Of a stretch of DNA of 64,000 nt, positions 7,429 through 15,426 are shown piece after piece. The stretch lies in contig JAXMHQ010000005.1 in assembly GCA_046346665.1 (NCBI GenBank), forward strand, positions 92,299 to 156,298. The letters are read 5' to 3'. Both the position numbers and the translations under genes were made by a program. A model generated the notes under the pieces. It saw nothing but the letters and a program-made list of their open reading frames with translations, was not told where the DNA came from and searched no databases. Positions within the stretch are counted from its first letter, which is position 1. Each line of letters opens with the position of its first letter. Origin of the DNA: JAXMHQ01 sp046346665 (GTDB taxonomy: Bacteria; Verrucomicrobiota; Verrucomicrobiia; Limisphaerales; JAXMHQ01).

Positions 7429-8709
7429 ATGAGCATCCTCCAGGAACTGGACTGGCGCGGTTTGGTCGCCGATTGCACCGACCGCGTGGAACTGGCCAAA
7501 CGCACCTCCTCCGGGCCGGTCACGTTGTATTGCGGATTCGACCCCACCGCCGACAGCCTGCACGTCGGCCACCTGATGGGACAGCTCATGCTCCGCCGGT
7601 TCCAGCTCTTCGGCCATCAGCCCGTCGCCCTCGCCGGCGGCGCCACCGGCTCCATCGGCGATCCCAGCGGCAAATCCAGCGAACGCCAGCTCCTCACCCG
7701 CGACGTCCTCGAACACAACGTCGCCTGCATCAAAAAACAACTCGCCCGCATCCTCGACTTCGATTCCAAATCCAACCCCGCCCGGCTCGTCGACAACGCC
7801 ACCTGGACCGCACCGATCACCTTCCTCGATTTTCTCCGCGATGTCGGAAAACATTTTTCCGTGAACGTCATGGTCGCCAAGGAAAGTGTCCGGGCCCGGA
7901 TGGAAGACCGCGAATCCGGTATCAGCTACACGGAGTTCAGCTACATGCTGCTGCAGGCTTATGACTTTTATCATTTGCGCAAGGAGTTGAACTGCGAATT
8001 GCAGATCGGCGGCAGCGATCAATGGGGCAACATCGTGGCGGGCATCGATTTGATCCGCAAAAAATTGGCGGCGCAAAGTTATGGCATGACCTTCCCGCTG
8101 CTGACGAAGGCGGACGGGACCAAGTTCGGCAAAACGGAGAGCGGCGCCGTGTGGCTGGACCCGGCCAAGACGAGTCCATACCGCTTTTACCAGTTTTTCA
8201 TCCAGGCCGACGACGCGAAGGTGGTGGAATACCTGAAGCGCCTGACGCTGCTGCCGCAGGACGAGATCCAGTCGCTCGAACAAAAGCACCTGGCCAATCC
8301 GGGCGGCCGCGAAGCGCACAAGGCCCTCGCGCGCGCCGCCACGACGCTGGTGCACGGCGAACAGGCCACGCAGGAGGCGATCCGCGCCAGCGACATTTTG
8401 TTTGGGGGCGATCTCCAGGGTGTTGCGGAGAGCACGTTCAACGAAATTGTCGGCGAAGTGCCGACGAAGGAAATCGACCACGCCAAGCTGGCGGCGCCGG
8501 GCTGGCCGCTGCTGGAGGCGCTGGTGCATGCCGGCCTTTGCCCGTCCAAGGGCCAGGCGCGGAAAGACGTCGAAGGCGGCGGGGTCAACATCAACAATGT
8601 CCGGGAGTCCGGGATTCAGCGCACATTGACCTCCGCCGACCTGCTTTTCGGCAAGCACATCCTGCTGCGCAAAGGCAAGAAAAACTACGTGGTGCTCACC
8701 GCAAAGTAA
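7429..8709 (+). CDS. tyrS: Tyrosyl-tRNA synthetase
   Basis: This cytoplasmic class I enzyme charges tRNA-Tyr. The 426-residue product has the N-terminal tyrosine-binding CGFDPTADSLHVGHL with the HIGH-type motif HVGH near residues 45-48, SDQWGN near 196-201, and KFGKT near 232-236, the TyrRS version of the KMSKS loop. The C-terminal region near 355-426 is an S4-like RNA-binding domain. The ATG at 7429 is the only sensible start, and the length matches the bacterial family. The next gene starts five bases after its stop, so the two are probably co-transcribed. Confidence 0.97.
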   Translation: MSILQELDWRGLVADCTDRVELAKRTSSGPVTLYCGFDPTADSLHVGHLMGQLMLRRFQLFGHQPVALAGGATGSIGDPSGKSSERQLLTRDVLEHNVACIKKQLARILDFDSKSNPARLVDNATWTAPITFLDFLRDVGKHFSVNVMVAKESVRARMEDRESGISYTEFSYMLLQAYDFYHLRKELNCELQIGGSDQWGNIVAGIDLIRKKLAAQSYGMTFPLLTKADGTKFGKTESGAVWLDPAKTSPYRFYQFFIQADDAKVVEYLKRLTLLPQDEIQSLEQKHLANPGGREAHKALARAATTLVHGEQATQEAIRASDILFGGDLQGVAESTFNEIVGEVPTKEIDHAKLAAPGWPLLEALVHAGLCPSKGQARKDVEGGGVNINNVRESGIQRTLTSADLLFGKHILLRKGKKNYVVLTAK

Positions 8710-8714
8710 GAACC

Positions 8715-9374
8715 ATGGAATGCTTCATTGTCGTCACGGTGCTCTGGGTGTTCTCCGTGTGCCTCCATGAGTTCGGCCACGCGTTGATCGCGTATTACGG
8801 CGGCGATTACACGGTGAAGGACAAGGGTTACCTGACGCTGAACCCGCTGAATTACACCCACCCCGTTTACAGCCTGCTCATGCCGGTGCTGTTCATGATG
8901 CTCGGTGGAATCGGACTGCCGGGCGGCGCAGTCTACATCGATCGCAACCTGCTCCGCTCGCGCGCCTGGGACACCGGCGTCTCCCTCGCCGGACCCGCCA
9001 TGAACCTCGGCCTCGTCGTGCTCATCAGCCTCGCGTTCAAATCAGGCCTGGTCCGGAACGACACCGAAAGCCTCGCGGCCATCTCGCTCGGATTTCTCCT
9101 CCAGCTCCAGGTCGGCGCCATCCTGCTCAACCTCATCCCCGTCCCGCCGCTCGACGGGTTCCAGGCCATCGCCCCATGGCTGCCTCCGGATTGGCGCGAA
9201 AAACTCTACGCCTCCGCTAACCAGGGCCAGATGCTCCTGTTCTTCCTCATCTGCTTCGTGCCTCCCGTCAACCAGGGCTTCTGGGACCTGGTGTGGAAGA
9301 TCAGCGATTTCCTGGGCGTCAGCCCCTACGTGGGACTCAGCGGCCTCCACGCCTACCGGTTCTGGGCCCACTGA
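8715..9374 (+). CDS. Site-2 protease-like M50 membrane metallopeptidase
   Basis: This is an integral membrane protein of the zinc metalloprotease family M50, probably an intramembrane protease. The 219-residue product has the zinc-binding HEFGH near residues 18-22 in the first hydrophobic segment and the second family motif NLIPVPPLDG near 139-148, with about five hydrophobic segments. No PDZ or CBS domain is attached, so it is a minimal member. It begins five bases after tyrS, which suggests co-transcription without a clear functional link. Substrates cannot be inferred; small M50 proteins of this type are common in bacteria and mostly uncharacterised. Confidence 0.88.
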   Translation: MECFIVVTVLWVFSVCLHEFGHALIAYYGGDYTVKDKGYLTLNPLNYTHPVYSLLMPVLFMMLGGIGLPGGAVYIDRNLLRSRAWDTGVSLAGPAMNLGLVVLISLAFKSGLVRNDTESLAAISLGFLLQLQVGAILLNLIPVPPLDGFQAIAPWLPPDWREKLYASANQGQMLLFFLICFVPPVNQGFWDLVWKISDFLGVSPYVGLSGLHAYRFWAH

Positions 9375-9394
9375 TTAGCCTCCCGAAAAAAGCA

Positions 9395-9441
9395 TCCGCA
9401 GATTTCACAGATTTCACGGATTGACCCAAAAATCTGCGGAC
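9395..9441. repeat. CGCAGATT-type palindrome between the M50 gene and ribH
   Basis: TCCGCAGATTT on the left pairs with AAATCTGCGGA on the right, with ACAGATTT and CACGGATT units between. An isolated ATCCGTG-type half unit follows at about 9472-9494. It lies between two convergent genes. Relatives are at 56710-56764 and 62540-62600. Confidence 0.8.
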
Positions 9442-9492
9442 TAGAGCTGCTGTCCAGCCGGATCTGGGTTTGATCCGTGTTCCATCCGTGGC

Positions 9493-9951
9493 TCAAAGCC
9501 GCTTCATCGCCGCCGCCATTTCCAGCGCCGTTCGCGCCGCTTCGGTGCCGCGATTGTGGCGGGGATCCAGGCAGCGGACTTTCGCGTGCTTCTGTTTTTC
9601 AAATACGAACACCGCGTGAATCACCGGCATCGCCTGCTGCACCTGGAGCTGCGCCAGCGCGTGGGTGATGCCCCAACCGATATGTTGCGCATGGCTGGTC
9701 TCCCCCTGAAAAATCACGCCCAGACAAATAATGGCGGAATAACGGCCGCGCCGCGCCAGCTTCGACGCCACCGCCGGAATCTCAAACGCGCCCGGCACCC
9801 GCACCACCCGCACCTTCGCGCCCGCCCCCAGCAACTCGTTCCGAGCCGCCCGCAACATCGAGTCCACATATTCCCCGTTATACTTCGACGCCACGATGGC
9901 AAAGTGGGCTTCGCTGCGGTCGACCTTCCTGGTTTGGATTGGCTTGAGCAT
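9493..9951 (-). CDS. ribH: 6,7-dimethyl-8-ribityllumazine synthase
   Basis: This is the penultimate enzyme of riboflavin synthesis; it joins the pyrimidinedione intermediate with 3,4-dihydroxy-2-butanone 4-phosphate. The 152-residue product has the family landmarks FAIVASKYN (near 17-25), VPGAFEIP (near 52-59), GETSHAQHIG with the catalytic histidine (near 83-92), and a C-terminal RGTEAARTALEM helix. The segment after PVIHAVF is less typical than the usual PVIFGVLT but keeps the fold pattern. It is downstream of ribBA, the expected partner, but separated from it by two unrelated overlapping genes. Confidence 0.95.
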   Translation of the reverse strand: MLKPIQTRKVDRSEAHFAIVASKYNGEYVDSMLRAARNELLGAGAKVRVVRVPGAFEIPAVASKLARRGRYSAIICLGVIFQGETSHAQHIGWGITHALAQLQVQQAMPVIHAVFVFEKQKHAKVRCLDPRHNRGTEAARTALEMAAAMKRL

Positions 9952-9998
9952 TTAAGTGAGGTGTTGTTGTTCAACGGTAACCTGTATTCGGCCTGCCT

Positions 9999-10739
9999 TC
10001 ATCGGTGCCGCAGCCTTTCCAATTCCTTGCGCAAGGGCAGCCAATATCGTTGGTCTGCCTTGCGCTCGGCGGCTTCCTCGCCTTCTAGCGCGCGCTCCAA
10101 TTCCACCGTTTGGGCTGAAACGGCGTGCGCAAGCAAGGGCCGCTCGCGCGCGACACGGTTGCATAACACAGACCGCGCCTGCGCCAGTTCAATCAATAAC
10201 TGCGGCGTCCGGAGTTGCTTCAGCCAGAACGTGGTTTGCGCCCGACTCGGCTTTTCCCGGTGCTGAAAATAGTGAGCCTCCACCAAGCGCCGGATCATCG
10301 GCCAATCCTTGTCCCGCTGGGTCTTCTTGGCCTGCACCAGGTCGGGCAGCGAAAGCAGATCGCACACCGTTCCGTCCGGCAGTTCGATCGTGGTGCGCCG
10401 CCGCCAAAGTTTGGCAAACACATCCACCCCGCGCATTCGGGACATGACGTCCACCCGCATTCGCAACGCCTCTGGATGTCGGCAGCGGAAATGAATAGCG
10501 TGCCCGCGGCGCAGATACTCAAGCTTGAACGGCGGGACGGCAATCGGCTCGGCAGACAGGTCATCGAGCGCCCGCCGGAGCCGCTCGAGATTCGCGGCAT
10601 CGGCCAGGATGGCGAAATCGGTGTCGCGGCTAAACTCGGCCGCGCCGTAAAACACGCACGCCTGTCCGCCCATCAGCAGGGCGCGAACGCGGCGCGCGCG
10701 CATCGAAGAAAGGACTTTGCGAATCGGGTTCGGGATCAA
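9999..10739 (-). CDS. Nucleotidyltransferase-fold protein (putative, AbiEii/MNT-like)
   Basis: The N-terminal part (ALLMGGQACVFYGAAEFSRD and then TDFAIL) has the GG...D-x-D pattern of the polymerase-beta nucleotidyltransferase fold seen in AbiEii, MNT-type toxins and stand-alone nucleotidyltransferases. The C-terminal half is charged and helical (QAKKTQRDKDWPMIRRLVEA). I chose a TTG at 10739, giving 246 residues and keeping the helix before the GG motif; an ATG at 10703 is the main alternative. It overlaps the preceding small gene by about 110 bases in another frame. The pair sits between ribBA and ribH, is not a riboflavin function, and may be a toxin-antitoxin-like or host-adapted unit. The function is not known. 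Confidence 0.7.
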   Translation of the reverse strand: MIPNPIRKVLSSMRARRVRALLMGGQACVFYGAAEFSRDTDFAILADAANLERLRRALDDLSAEPIAVPPFKLEYLRRGHAIHFRCRHPEALRMRVDVMSRMRGVDVFAKLWRRRTTIELPDGTVCDLLSLPDLVQAKKTQRDKDWPMIRRLVEAHYFQHREKPSRAQTTFWLKQLRTPQLLIELAQARSVLCNRVARERPLLAHAVSAQTVELERALEGEEAAERKADQRYWLPLRKELERLRHR

Positions 10740-10860
10740 GTGAGCCTCCCAGCGCGAGATAAGTCTGCCAAAGTTTCTCGCTCTCCAGCCATCGTTGCAA
10801 GGGTGTGAGCCGATACCACTCGGCCCACTCGCCTTCAACCAACTGTTCCGGCTGAATCAT
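10630..10860 (-). CDS. Small conserved protein paired with the nucleotidyltransferase gene
   Basis: This encodes 76 residues starting MIQPEQLVEGEWAEWYRLTP, with a helical middle (RWLESEKLWQTYLALGGS) and a basic C-terminus rich in Arg and Gly. It has no recognisable catalytic motif. From memory, similar short proteins (the pattern LALGGSLDPEPDSQSPFF) precede nucleotidyltransferase-like genes in other Verrucomicrobia. The long out-of-frame overlap with the following gene, both frames keeping family-like sequence, argues that both are real. It is a plausible antitoxin-like or accessory partner, but this is inference. Confidence 0.6.
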   Translation of the reverse strand: MIQPEQLVEGEWAEWYRLTPLQRWLESEKLWQTYLALGGSLDPEPDSQSPFFDARAPRSRPADGRTGVRVLRRGRV

Positions 10861-10936
10861 GATGAATGGTTAACACGTTTCTGCCGCCGTGCAAAATCAA
10901 AGCGGCGCGGCAGATCCGCCTTCCCGGCGGACTCAA

Positions 10937-12136
10937 TCAAAGCAGATGTCCCATCTTCTTGCGCTTGGTCTCGAGATAGCGCGCGTTGTGCGGATTCGGT
11001 TTCATCCGGATCGGCACCTGCTCAATGATTTTCAATCCGTATCCGCCCAACCCCACGACTTTGCGGGGATTATTGGTGAGCAGCCGGATGGTTTTCAGCC
11101 CGAGATCGGCCAGGATCTGGGCGCCCAAACCGTATTCGCGCAGGTCCATGTCGAACCCGAGTTTCCGGTTCGCCTCCACGGTGTCGTAACCCTGTTCCTG
11201 CAACTTGTAAGCCTTGATTTTCGGGCCCAGCCCAATGCCGCGTCCTTCCTGCCGCATGTAAACCAGCACCCCGGCGCCCGCCTCGGAAATCTGGCGCATC
11301 GCCTGGTGCAATTGCGGCCCGCAATCGCAGCGGCGCGATCCAAACACGTCGCCGGTGAGGCATTCGCTGTGAACGCGCACCAGCACATCCTTCCTGCCCG
11401 CGACATCTCCACAAACCATCGCCACGTGCAATTGCCCGTCGATCCTGGACTGGTAGAGGTGCAGGTCGAAGTCGCCGTAATCCGTCGGCATCTTCACGGT
11501 CTCCACCCGTTCCACCAGCCGTTCCTGCGAACGGCGGTATTGGATCAGGTCGGCTGTGGTGCAGATGCGCAGCCGATGTTTTTTCGCGAACGCCAGCAAC
11601 TCCGGCAGCCGCGCCATCGTGCCGTCGTCGCTCATGATTTCGCAAATCACACCGATCGGACGGCAACCCGCGAGCTTCACCAGGTCGACCGCGGCTTCCG
11701 TATGGCCGGCGCGTTGCAGAACGCCGCCCGGCCGGGCGCGCAGCGGAAACACGTGGCCCGGCGCAATCAAATCCTCAGGGACCGCGGTCGGATCCGCCAT
11801 CACCCTGATCGTCTCGGCCCGGTCGGCCGCGCTGATGCCCGTCGTCACCCCGCGCGCCGCATCCACGCTCACCTGGAAATCGGTCTTAAACGTCTCGCGA
11901 TTCTGCCGCACCATCCGCTCGATCCCGAGCTGCTGCAGCCGCTCCGACGTCGTCGGCACACACACCAGCCCGCGCCCGTAGCGCACCATGAAATTAATCG
12001 CCGCCGGCGTGACATGCTGCGCCGCCATGATCAAATCCCCCTCGTTCTCCCGGTCCGCATCGTCCACCACAATCACCATCCGCCCTTGCCGCAGCTCGGC
12101 GATCACGGTTTCGATGCTGTCAAACTTCTGTTTCAT
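10937..12136 (-). CDS. ribBA: Bifunctional DHBP synthase / GTP cyclohydrolase II
   Basis: This cytoplasmic enzyme supplies both early precursors of riboflavin: the C4 unit from ribulose 5-phosphate (N-terminal RibB half) and the pyrimidine from GTP (C-terminal RibA half). The 399-residue product shows the RibB acidic motif DDADRENEGDL near residues 25-35 and RAGHTEAAVDL near 145-155. The RibA half has SECLTGDVFGSRRCDCG, which contains the zinc cysteines, and RQEGRGIGL. Length and domain order match standard fused RibBA. It is the first gene of a minus-strand group that ends with ribH. No FMN riboswitch is recognisable in the roughly 200 bases upstream, which are mostly repeats. Confidence 0.97.
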   Translation of the reverse strand: MKQKFDSIETVIAELRQGRMVIVVDDADRENEGDLIMAAQHVTPAAINFMVRYGRGLVCVPTTSERLQQLGIERMVRQNRETFKTDFQVSVDAARGVTTGISAADRAETIRVMADPTAVPEDLIAPGHVFPLRARPGGVLQRAGHTEAAVDLVKLAGCRPIGVICEIMSDDGTMARLPELLAFAKKHRLRICTTADLIQYRRSQERLVERVETVKMPTDYGDFDLHLYQSRIDGQLHVAMVCGDVAGRKDVLVRVHSECLTGDVFGSRRCDCGPQLHQAMRQISEAGAGVLVYMRQEGRGIGLGPKIKAYKLQEQGYDTVEANRKLGFDMDLREYGLGAQILADLGLKTIRLLTNNPRKVVGLGGYGLKIIEQVPIRMKPNPHNARYLETKRKKMGHLL

Positions 12137-12208
12137 CGCCCTCCAGCATAACTGCGGAAGCGCGGATTAGGAAGAATGGAGTGGTGGAAGGGTGGAACGA
12201 CCTCGCAT

Positions 12209-12240
12209 CGTGCTCGTGCTCGTCCTCGTCCTCGTCCTCG
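12209..12240. repeat. Simple repeat of CGTGCT/CGTCCT units
   Basis: Two CGTGCT-type units are followed by three CGTCCT units, giving a short 6-base-period tract upstream of ribBA. It is probably slippage-prone. No coding role is evident. Confidence 0.75.
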
Positions 12241-12253
12241 GGCCTCTGGAACT

Positions 12254-12323
12254 GGATTGGTGGATTAATGGAAAAACTCCGCGCGGAATCCATTTATCCA
12301 AAAATCCATTTATCCACTAATCC
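12254..12323. repeat. GGATTAATGG-type mosaic palindrome upstream of ribBA
   Basis: GGATTGGTGGATTAATGGA on the left is answered by TCCATTTATCC repeated twice and then CACTAATCC on the right, around a CTCCGCGCGGA core. With the simple repeat it takes up most of the space between ribBA and the next minus-strand gene. Confidence 0.8.
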
Positions 12324-12345
12324 GGTTTCGTCCCGGACGCGGACG

Positions 12346-14055
12346 CTAGGATGCGGGCTGCTCGGCTGACGGCGGCGCTTCCGGCGCGGCTTCGGCGGCC
12401 GGAGTTTCCGGTTCCGCGGGAGCTTCCGCCGCCGGAGGAATTTCCACCGTCGGCGCGGCCTGCTCGGAACTCAAATCAGGAACAGCGCCCGCGGCGGCGG
12501 GTTCGATCGACGGAGCCGCGGCGGCCGGGGCTGCCTTCTCCGGTTTGGGCGGACGCGGCAGCGGCTTCTTGGCGGTTTCCATGATCCCGTTCGCAAATTC
12601 AATCACGTGACCCTGGTGAATCAGCCAATGCAAATCCGAGATCACCGCGGTTTGTTCCGGAGTCGGACCCGCCGGTTGAGCCGGGGCGGGTGTGGCGGCA
12701 GGCGCCGCCGTTTCCCCGGTTTGCGCGGTCGCCACAGGCGCCGGTTCAGCCGGCGGCGCCACAGGGATCGGGGCCGGGGCCGGTGTGGGCGCGAGCGCTT
12801 CGATCAGCTTCCGTCGGGTGCACTTCGTCGTGGCATTGATGAAATCCACGATCCGGCTGACGCCGTCGGAGACGGGCGTCACGGTCATGTCCAGGTAATG
12901 CGGGCGCGCGACCGAGACGTGCGTGATCGCCTTGTTTACCTTGAAAAACTGCAGGCCCTGCGACGCGAACTGCTGGCTCAGGGAAGTCGCGAGTTGCAGC
13001 GGGAACCGCCGCTGATCTTCGGTCAATTGCCGCACCAGCCGGGACAGGCCCGGGCTCCGGAAATTGCGCGCTCCCGCGCCGCTCACCGTGTGGCTCTCCA
13101 CCGGCTTGACGATGTTGTCGGCGTGAACCTCGCGGAAATGCTTCTCCACGGCTTCTATCGAAGGCAACCGCAGCGGTTCGGGCATGTTCAAACACAGGAA
13201 TTCGGTCTTGAAACTCTGGTCCTCCAACCATTTCTTCACCACGGCCTCGTCGCGAACGATTTTCACCCGCGACTTGAACATGTCGAAAGGCATCCGCGAA
13301 AACCGCGCGGTGTGGAGCTTGTGAAGCTGGTTCTGGTAATCGTGATGATTGGGCGGCCCCAGGATCACACCGCTCATGCCGCATTGCGCGACGAAGGTGT
13401 ACGTGCCCTTGGGCGGTTCCGTCGGGGTCTTCTCCGCCTGGTAAAACGTGGCGAAATGATTCCGCATCACGTGGGCGACGGCCTCGTCCTGGCTCAGCCA
13501 GAGCGTGTCGTCCAGGGCGCACACAAACAGCGGCTGCGCGACCGAGCCGTCGGCCTTTTTCTTGACGCTGAACGTCAAGGCGTAGCGTTCCGGCTTCTGC
13601 AAAATCAACCGGGCAATGTCAAACAGCGGATACGCCCGGCCGGTGGTCTTGATCTGTCGCGCGAGGGATTCCACGCCTTTTTCATCGGGAATGAACGCCA
13701 CATTGACCTCGGGCGGCGGAGCGGGCGGCGCTTCCGGGCGCGGACGGCGATCGTCCCCGCGCGGGCCGCCGGGACGGCGGCGGTCGCCCTGGCGCGGTCC
13801 AGCGCCCGGACCTCCGGGACCGCCGGGTCGGCGCGGGCCGCGGCCGTCGCCAGGCGGACGGCTGCCGCCTCGGGGTTGGCCCCCGAATTCGGGTCGGCGC
13901 CCGCCGGGACGTCGGCCGCCGCGGCGATCGCCGCGATCGGGCCGCTCCGGGGCCGCTTCAAAATTTGCGTAATGTTTTGCCGAAGCCGGTTCCTGCGCCC
14001 AGGCAGGGAGAAACAGCTTGTCCAGATCCAGCTCGTTTTCAGGTAATGTGCTCAT
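12346..14055 (-). CDS. Arg/Gly-rich protein of unknown function (probable RNA-binding)
   Basis: I do not recognise this 569-residue protein. It has three zones. The N-terminal region (about 30-115) is disordered and full of RGG/RPGG-type repeats (such as RRGGRRPGGRRP and GGPGGPGAGPRQG). A globular core (about 115-430) has mixed alpha/beta-looking sequence, including IPDEKGVESLARQIKTTGR, several Trp/His and one pair of short Cys-containing stretches. The tail (about 430-569) is very rich in Ala and Pro, interrupted by a helical piece (TPEQTAVISDLHWLIHQGHV). RGG regions elsewhere bind RNA or promote condensates. A similar architecture seems recurrent in Verrucomicrobia, but I cannot name a family. 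No export signal is seen, so it is probably cytoplasmic. Confidence 0.8.
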   Translation of the reverse strand: MSTLPENELDLDKLFLPAWAQEPASAKHYANFEAAPERPDRGDRRGGRRPGGRRPEFGGQPRGGSRPPGDGRGPRRPGGPGGPGAGPRQGDRRRPGGPRGDDRRPRPEAPPAPPPEVNVAFIPDEKGVESLARQIKTTGRAYPLFDIARLILQKPERYALTFSVKKKADGSVAQPLFVCALDDTLWLSQDEAVAHVMRNHFATFYQAEKTPTEPPKGTYTFVAQCGMSGVILGPPNHHDYQNQLHKLHTARFSRMPFDMFKSRVKIVRDEAVVKKWLEDQSFKTEFLCLNMPEPLRLPSIEAVEKHFREVHADNIVKPVESHTVSGAGARNFRSPGLSRLVRQLTEDQRRFPLQLATSLSQQFASQGLQFFKVNKAITHVSVARPHYLDMTVTPVSDGVSRIVDFINATTKCTRRKLIEALAPTPAPAPIPVAPPAEPAPVATAQTGETAAPAATPAPAQPAGPTPEQTAVISDLHWLIHQGHVIEFANGIMETAKKPLPRPPKPEKAAPAAAAPSIEPAAAGAVPDLSSEQAAPTVEIPPAAEAPAEPETPAAEAAPEAPPSAEQPAS

Positions 14056-14218
14056 TCCTTCACGTCAGCCCCGGGGGATGCCGGAACTCGAATTAATCAT
14101 GATTTCAAGGCCAGCATGAGGCCGCACGGGGCGGAAAGCAAGCGCTGGCTGGCGCTCTCGTGTAACGCGTTGGAACTTTGAATTTTACCTTTCCACACCG
14201 CGCCGCTACTATCCAACC

Positions 14219-15295
14219 ATGCAGCGCGAGTCGCTGAAAAATGTCACCCGCATCGTCGTCAAGGTCGGCACCGGCGTCCTGACCGACAGCCGTAAGCAGC
14301 TCGACCTGGCACAACTGAGCCAGCTTGTAGCCCAGATCGCCGCCCAGCGCGCCGCCGGCCGGGAAATTGTCCTGGTCACTTCCGGCGCCGTCGGGGCCGG
14401 GATGGGCGCCCTTGGCTACGAGAAACGCCCCTCCGAAGTCGCCGAACTCCAGGCCTGCGCCGCCGTCGGCCAGTCCCGGCTCATGGCCACTTACGAAAAA
14501 CTCTTCGCCGGCTCCGGCTCCCCCGTCGCCCAGGTCCTCCTCACCCACGACGACCTCGAACACCACGAACGCCACCTCAACGCCCGCAACGCCCTCGTAA
14601 CCCTGCTCAGCCGCGGCGTCATCCCCATCATCAACGAAAACGACGTCGTCTCCATCACCGAATTGAAATTCGGCGACAACGACAAACTCTCCGCCCTCGT
14701 CGCCTCCCTCCTTCCCGCCGACCTGCTCGTCATCCTCACCACGGTAGACGGCGTATTGGAAAAATTCGGAACGCCCGAAGCCAAACGGCTCCCCAGCATC
14801 GACCAAATCGACGCCGCCATCGAAGGCATGGCCGGCGGCACCCAAAGCGTCACCGCCGTCGGCGGAATGAAATCCAAAGTCGAGGCCGCCAAAATCGTCG
14901 TGCGCTCCGGCATCCCGCTGGTCATCGCCTCCGGACGCAAGAAGGACGTCCTGGAACGGATTGTCGCCGGCGACGACGAAGGCACGCTTTTCGTCCCGCA
15001 GCCGACCCGGTTGCAGGGACGCAAACGCTGGATCGCGTTCTTTCATCATCCCAAAGGCACGCTGGTCGTCGACGACGGCGCCCGCCGGGCTGTGCATGAA
15101 AAGGGCAAAAGCCTGCTCCCGCCGGGCGTCGTGCGCTGCGAAGGCGAATTCGATTCCGGCGAAGTGGTCCGCATCTGCGACCTGGACGGAACCGAGTTCG
15201 CGCGCGGCATCGCGAAGTTCAACGCGGCCGCCATTCGCGAAAAAAAACTGCCCAAGGAAGAACTCGTCCACCGCGACGACCTCGTCCTGCTGTGA
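14219..15295 (+). CDS. proB: Glutamate 5-kinase
   Basis: This enzyme phosphorylates glutamate in the first step of proline synthesis. The 358-residue product has the amino-acid-kinase N-terminus RIVVKVGTGVLT (near 11-22), VTSGAVGAGM (near 53-62), the substrate-binding INENDVVS and KFGDNDKLSA (near 138-158), and a C-terminal PUA domain from about residue 275 (RKRWIAFFHHPKGTLVVDDG). This is the full-length ProB with PUA. No proA follows; downstream is a perfect palindrome and then mazG. Confidence 0.97.
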   Translation: MQRESLKNVTRIVVKVGTGVLTDSRKQLDLAQLSQLVAQIAAQRAAGREIVLVTSGAVGAGMGALGYEKRPSEVAELQACAAVGQSRLMATYEKLFAGSGSPVAQVLLTHDDLEHHERHLNARNALVTLLSRGVIPIINENDVVSITELKFGDNDKLSALVASLLPADLLVILTTVDGVLEKFGTPEAKRLPSIDQIDAAIEGMAGGTQSVTAVGGMKSKVEAAKIVVRSGIPLVIASGRKKDVLERIVAGDDEGTLFVPQPTRLQGRKRWIAFFHHPKGTLVVDDGARRAVHEKGKSLLPPGVVRCEGEFDSGEVVRICDLDGTEFARGIAKFNAAAIREKKLPKEELVHRDDLVLL

Positions 15296-15307
15296 TGGGC
15301 GATTCAA

Positions 15308-15392
15308 CACACCCGGGAGGGACGAGCTACTGCGAGTCCCAATATATTGCCCTTTAGATAAGGACTCGCATAGCTCGTCCCTCCCGGGTGTG
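15308..15392. repeat. Long near-perfect palindrome after proB
   Basis: The outer arms are perfectly complementary over 22 bases (CACACCCGGGAGGGACGAGC on the left). An inner TGCGAGTCC/GGACTCGCA extension brings the stem to about 32 base pairs with one bulge, around an AT-rich loop. The GGGAGGGACG core is shared with the short palindromes at 7195, 22893 and 29094. It lies between proB and mazG and could work as a terminator-like hairpin, though no T run follows. Confidence 0.92.
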
Positions 15393-15426
15393 CATTCAAT
15401 CATCCATTGTAAATCGTGAATTGAAA

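Noticed and set aside
7348..8658. Minus-strand open frame opposite tyrS
   Set aside because: Antisense to a fully supported tyrS; composition is typical of a shadow frame.
9999..10860. Calling the overlapping pair a proven toxin-antitoxin system
   Set aside because: Only the fold pattern and gene overlap support it; no toxicity or cognate-antitoxin signature can be read from sequence.
10889..12151. Plus-strand open frame opposite ribBA
   Set aside because: Shadow of ribBA; His/Pro/Arg-rich without motifs.
12607..14046. Plus-strand open frame opposite the Arg/Gly-rich protein
   Set aside because: Both frames are low in complexity at the RGG region, but only the minus strand has a globular core with normal residue mix and a plausible start.
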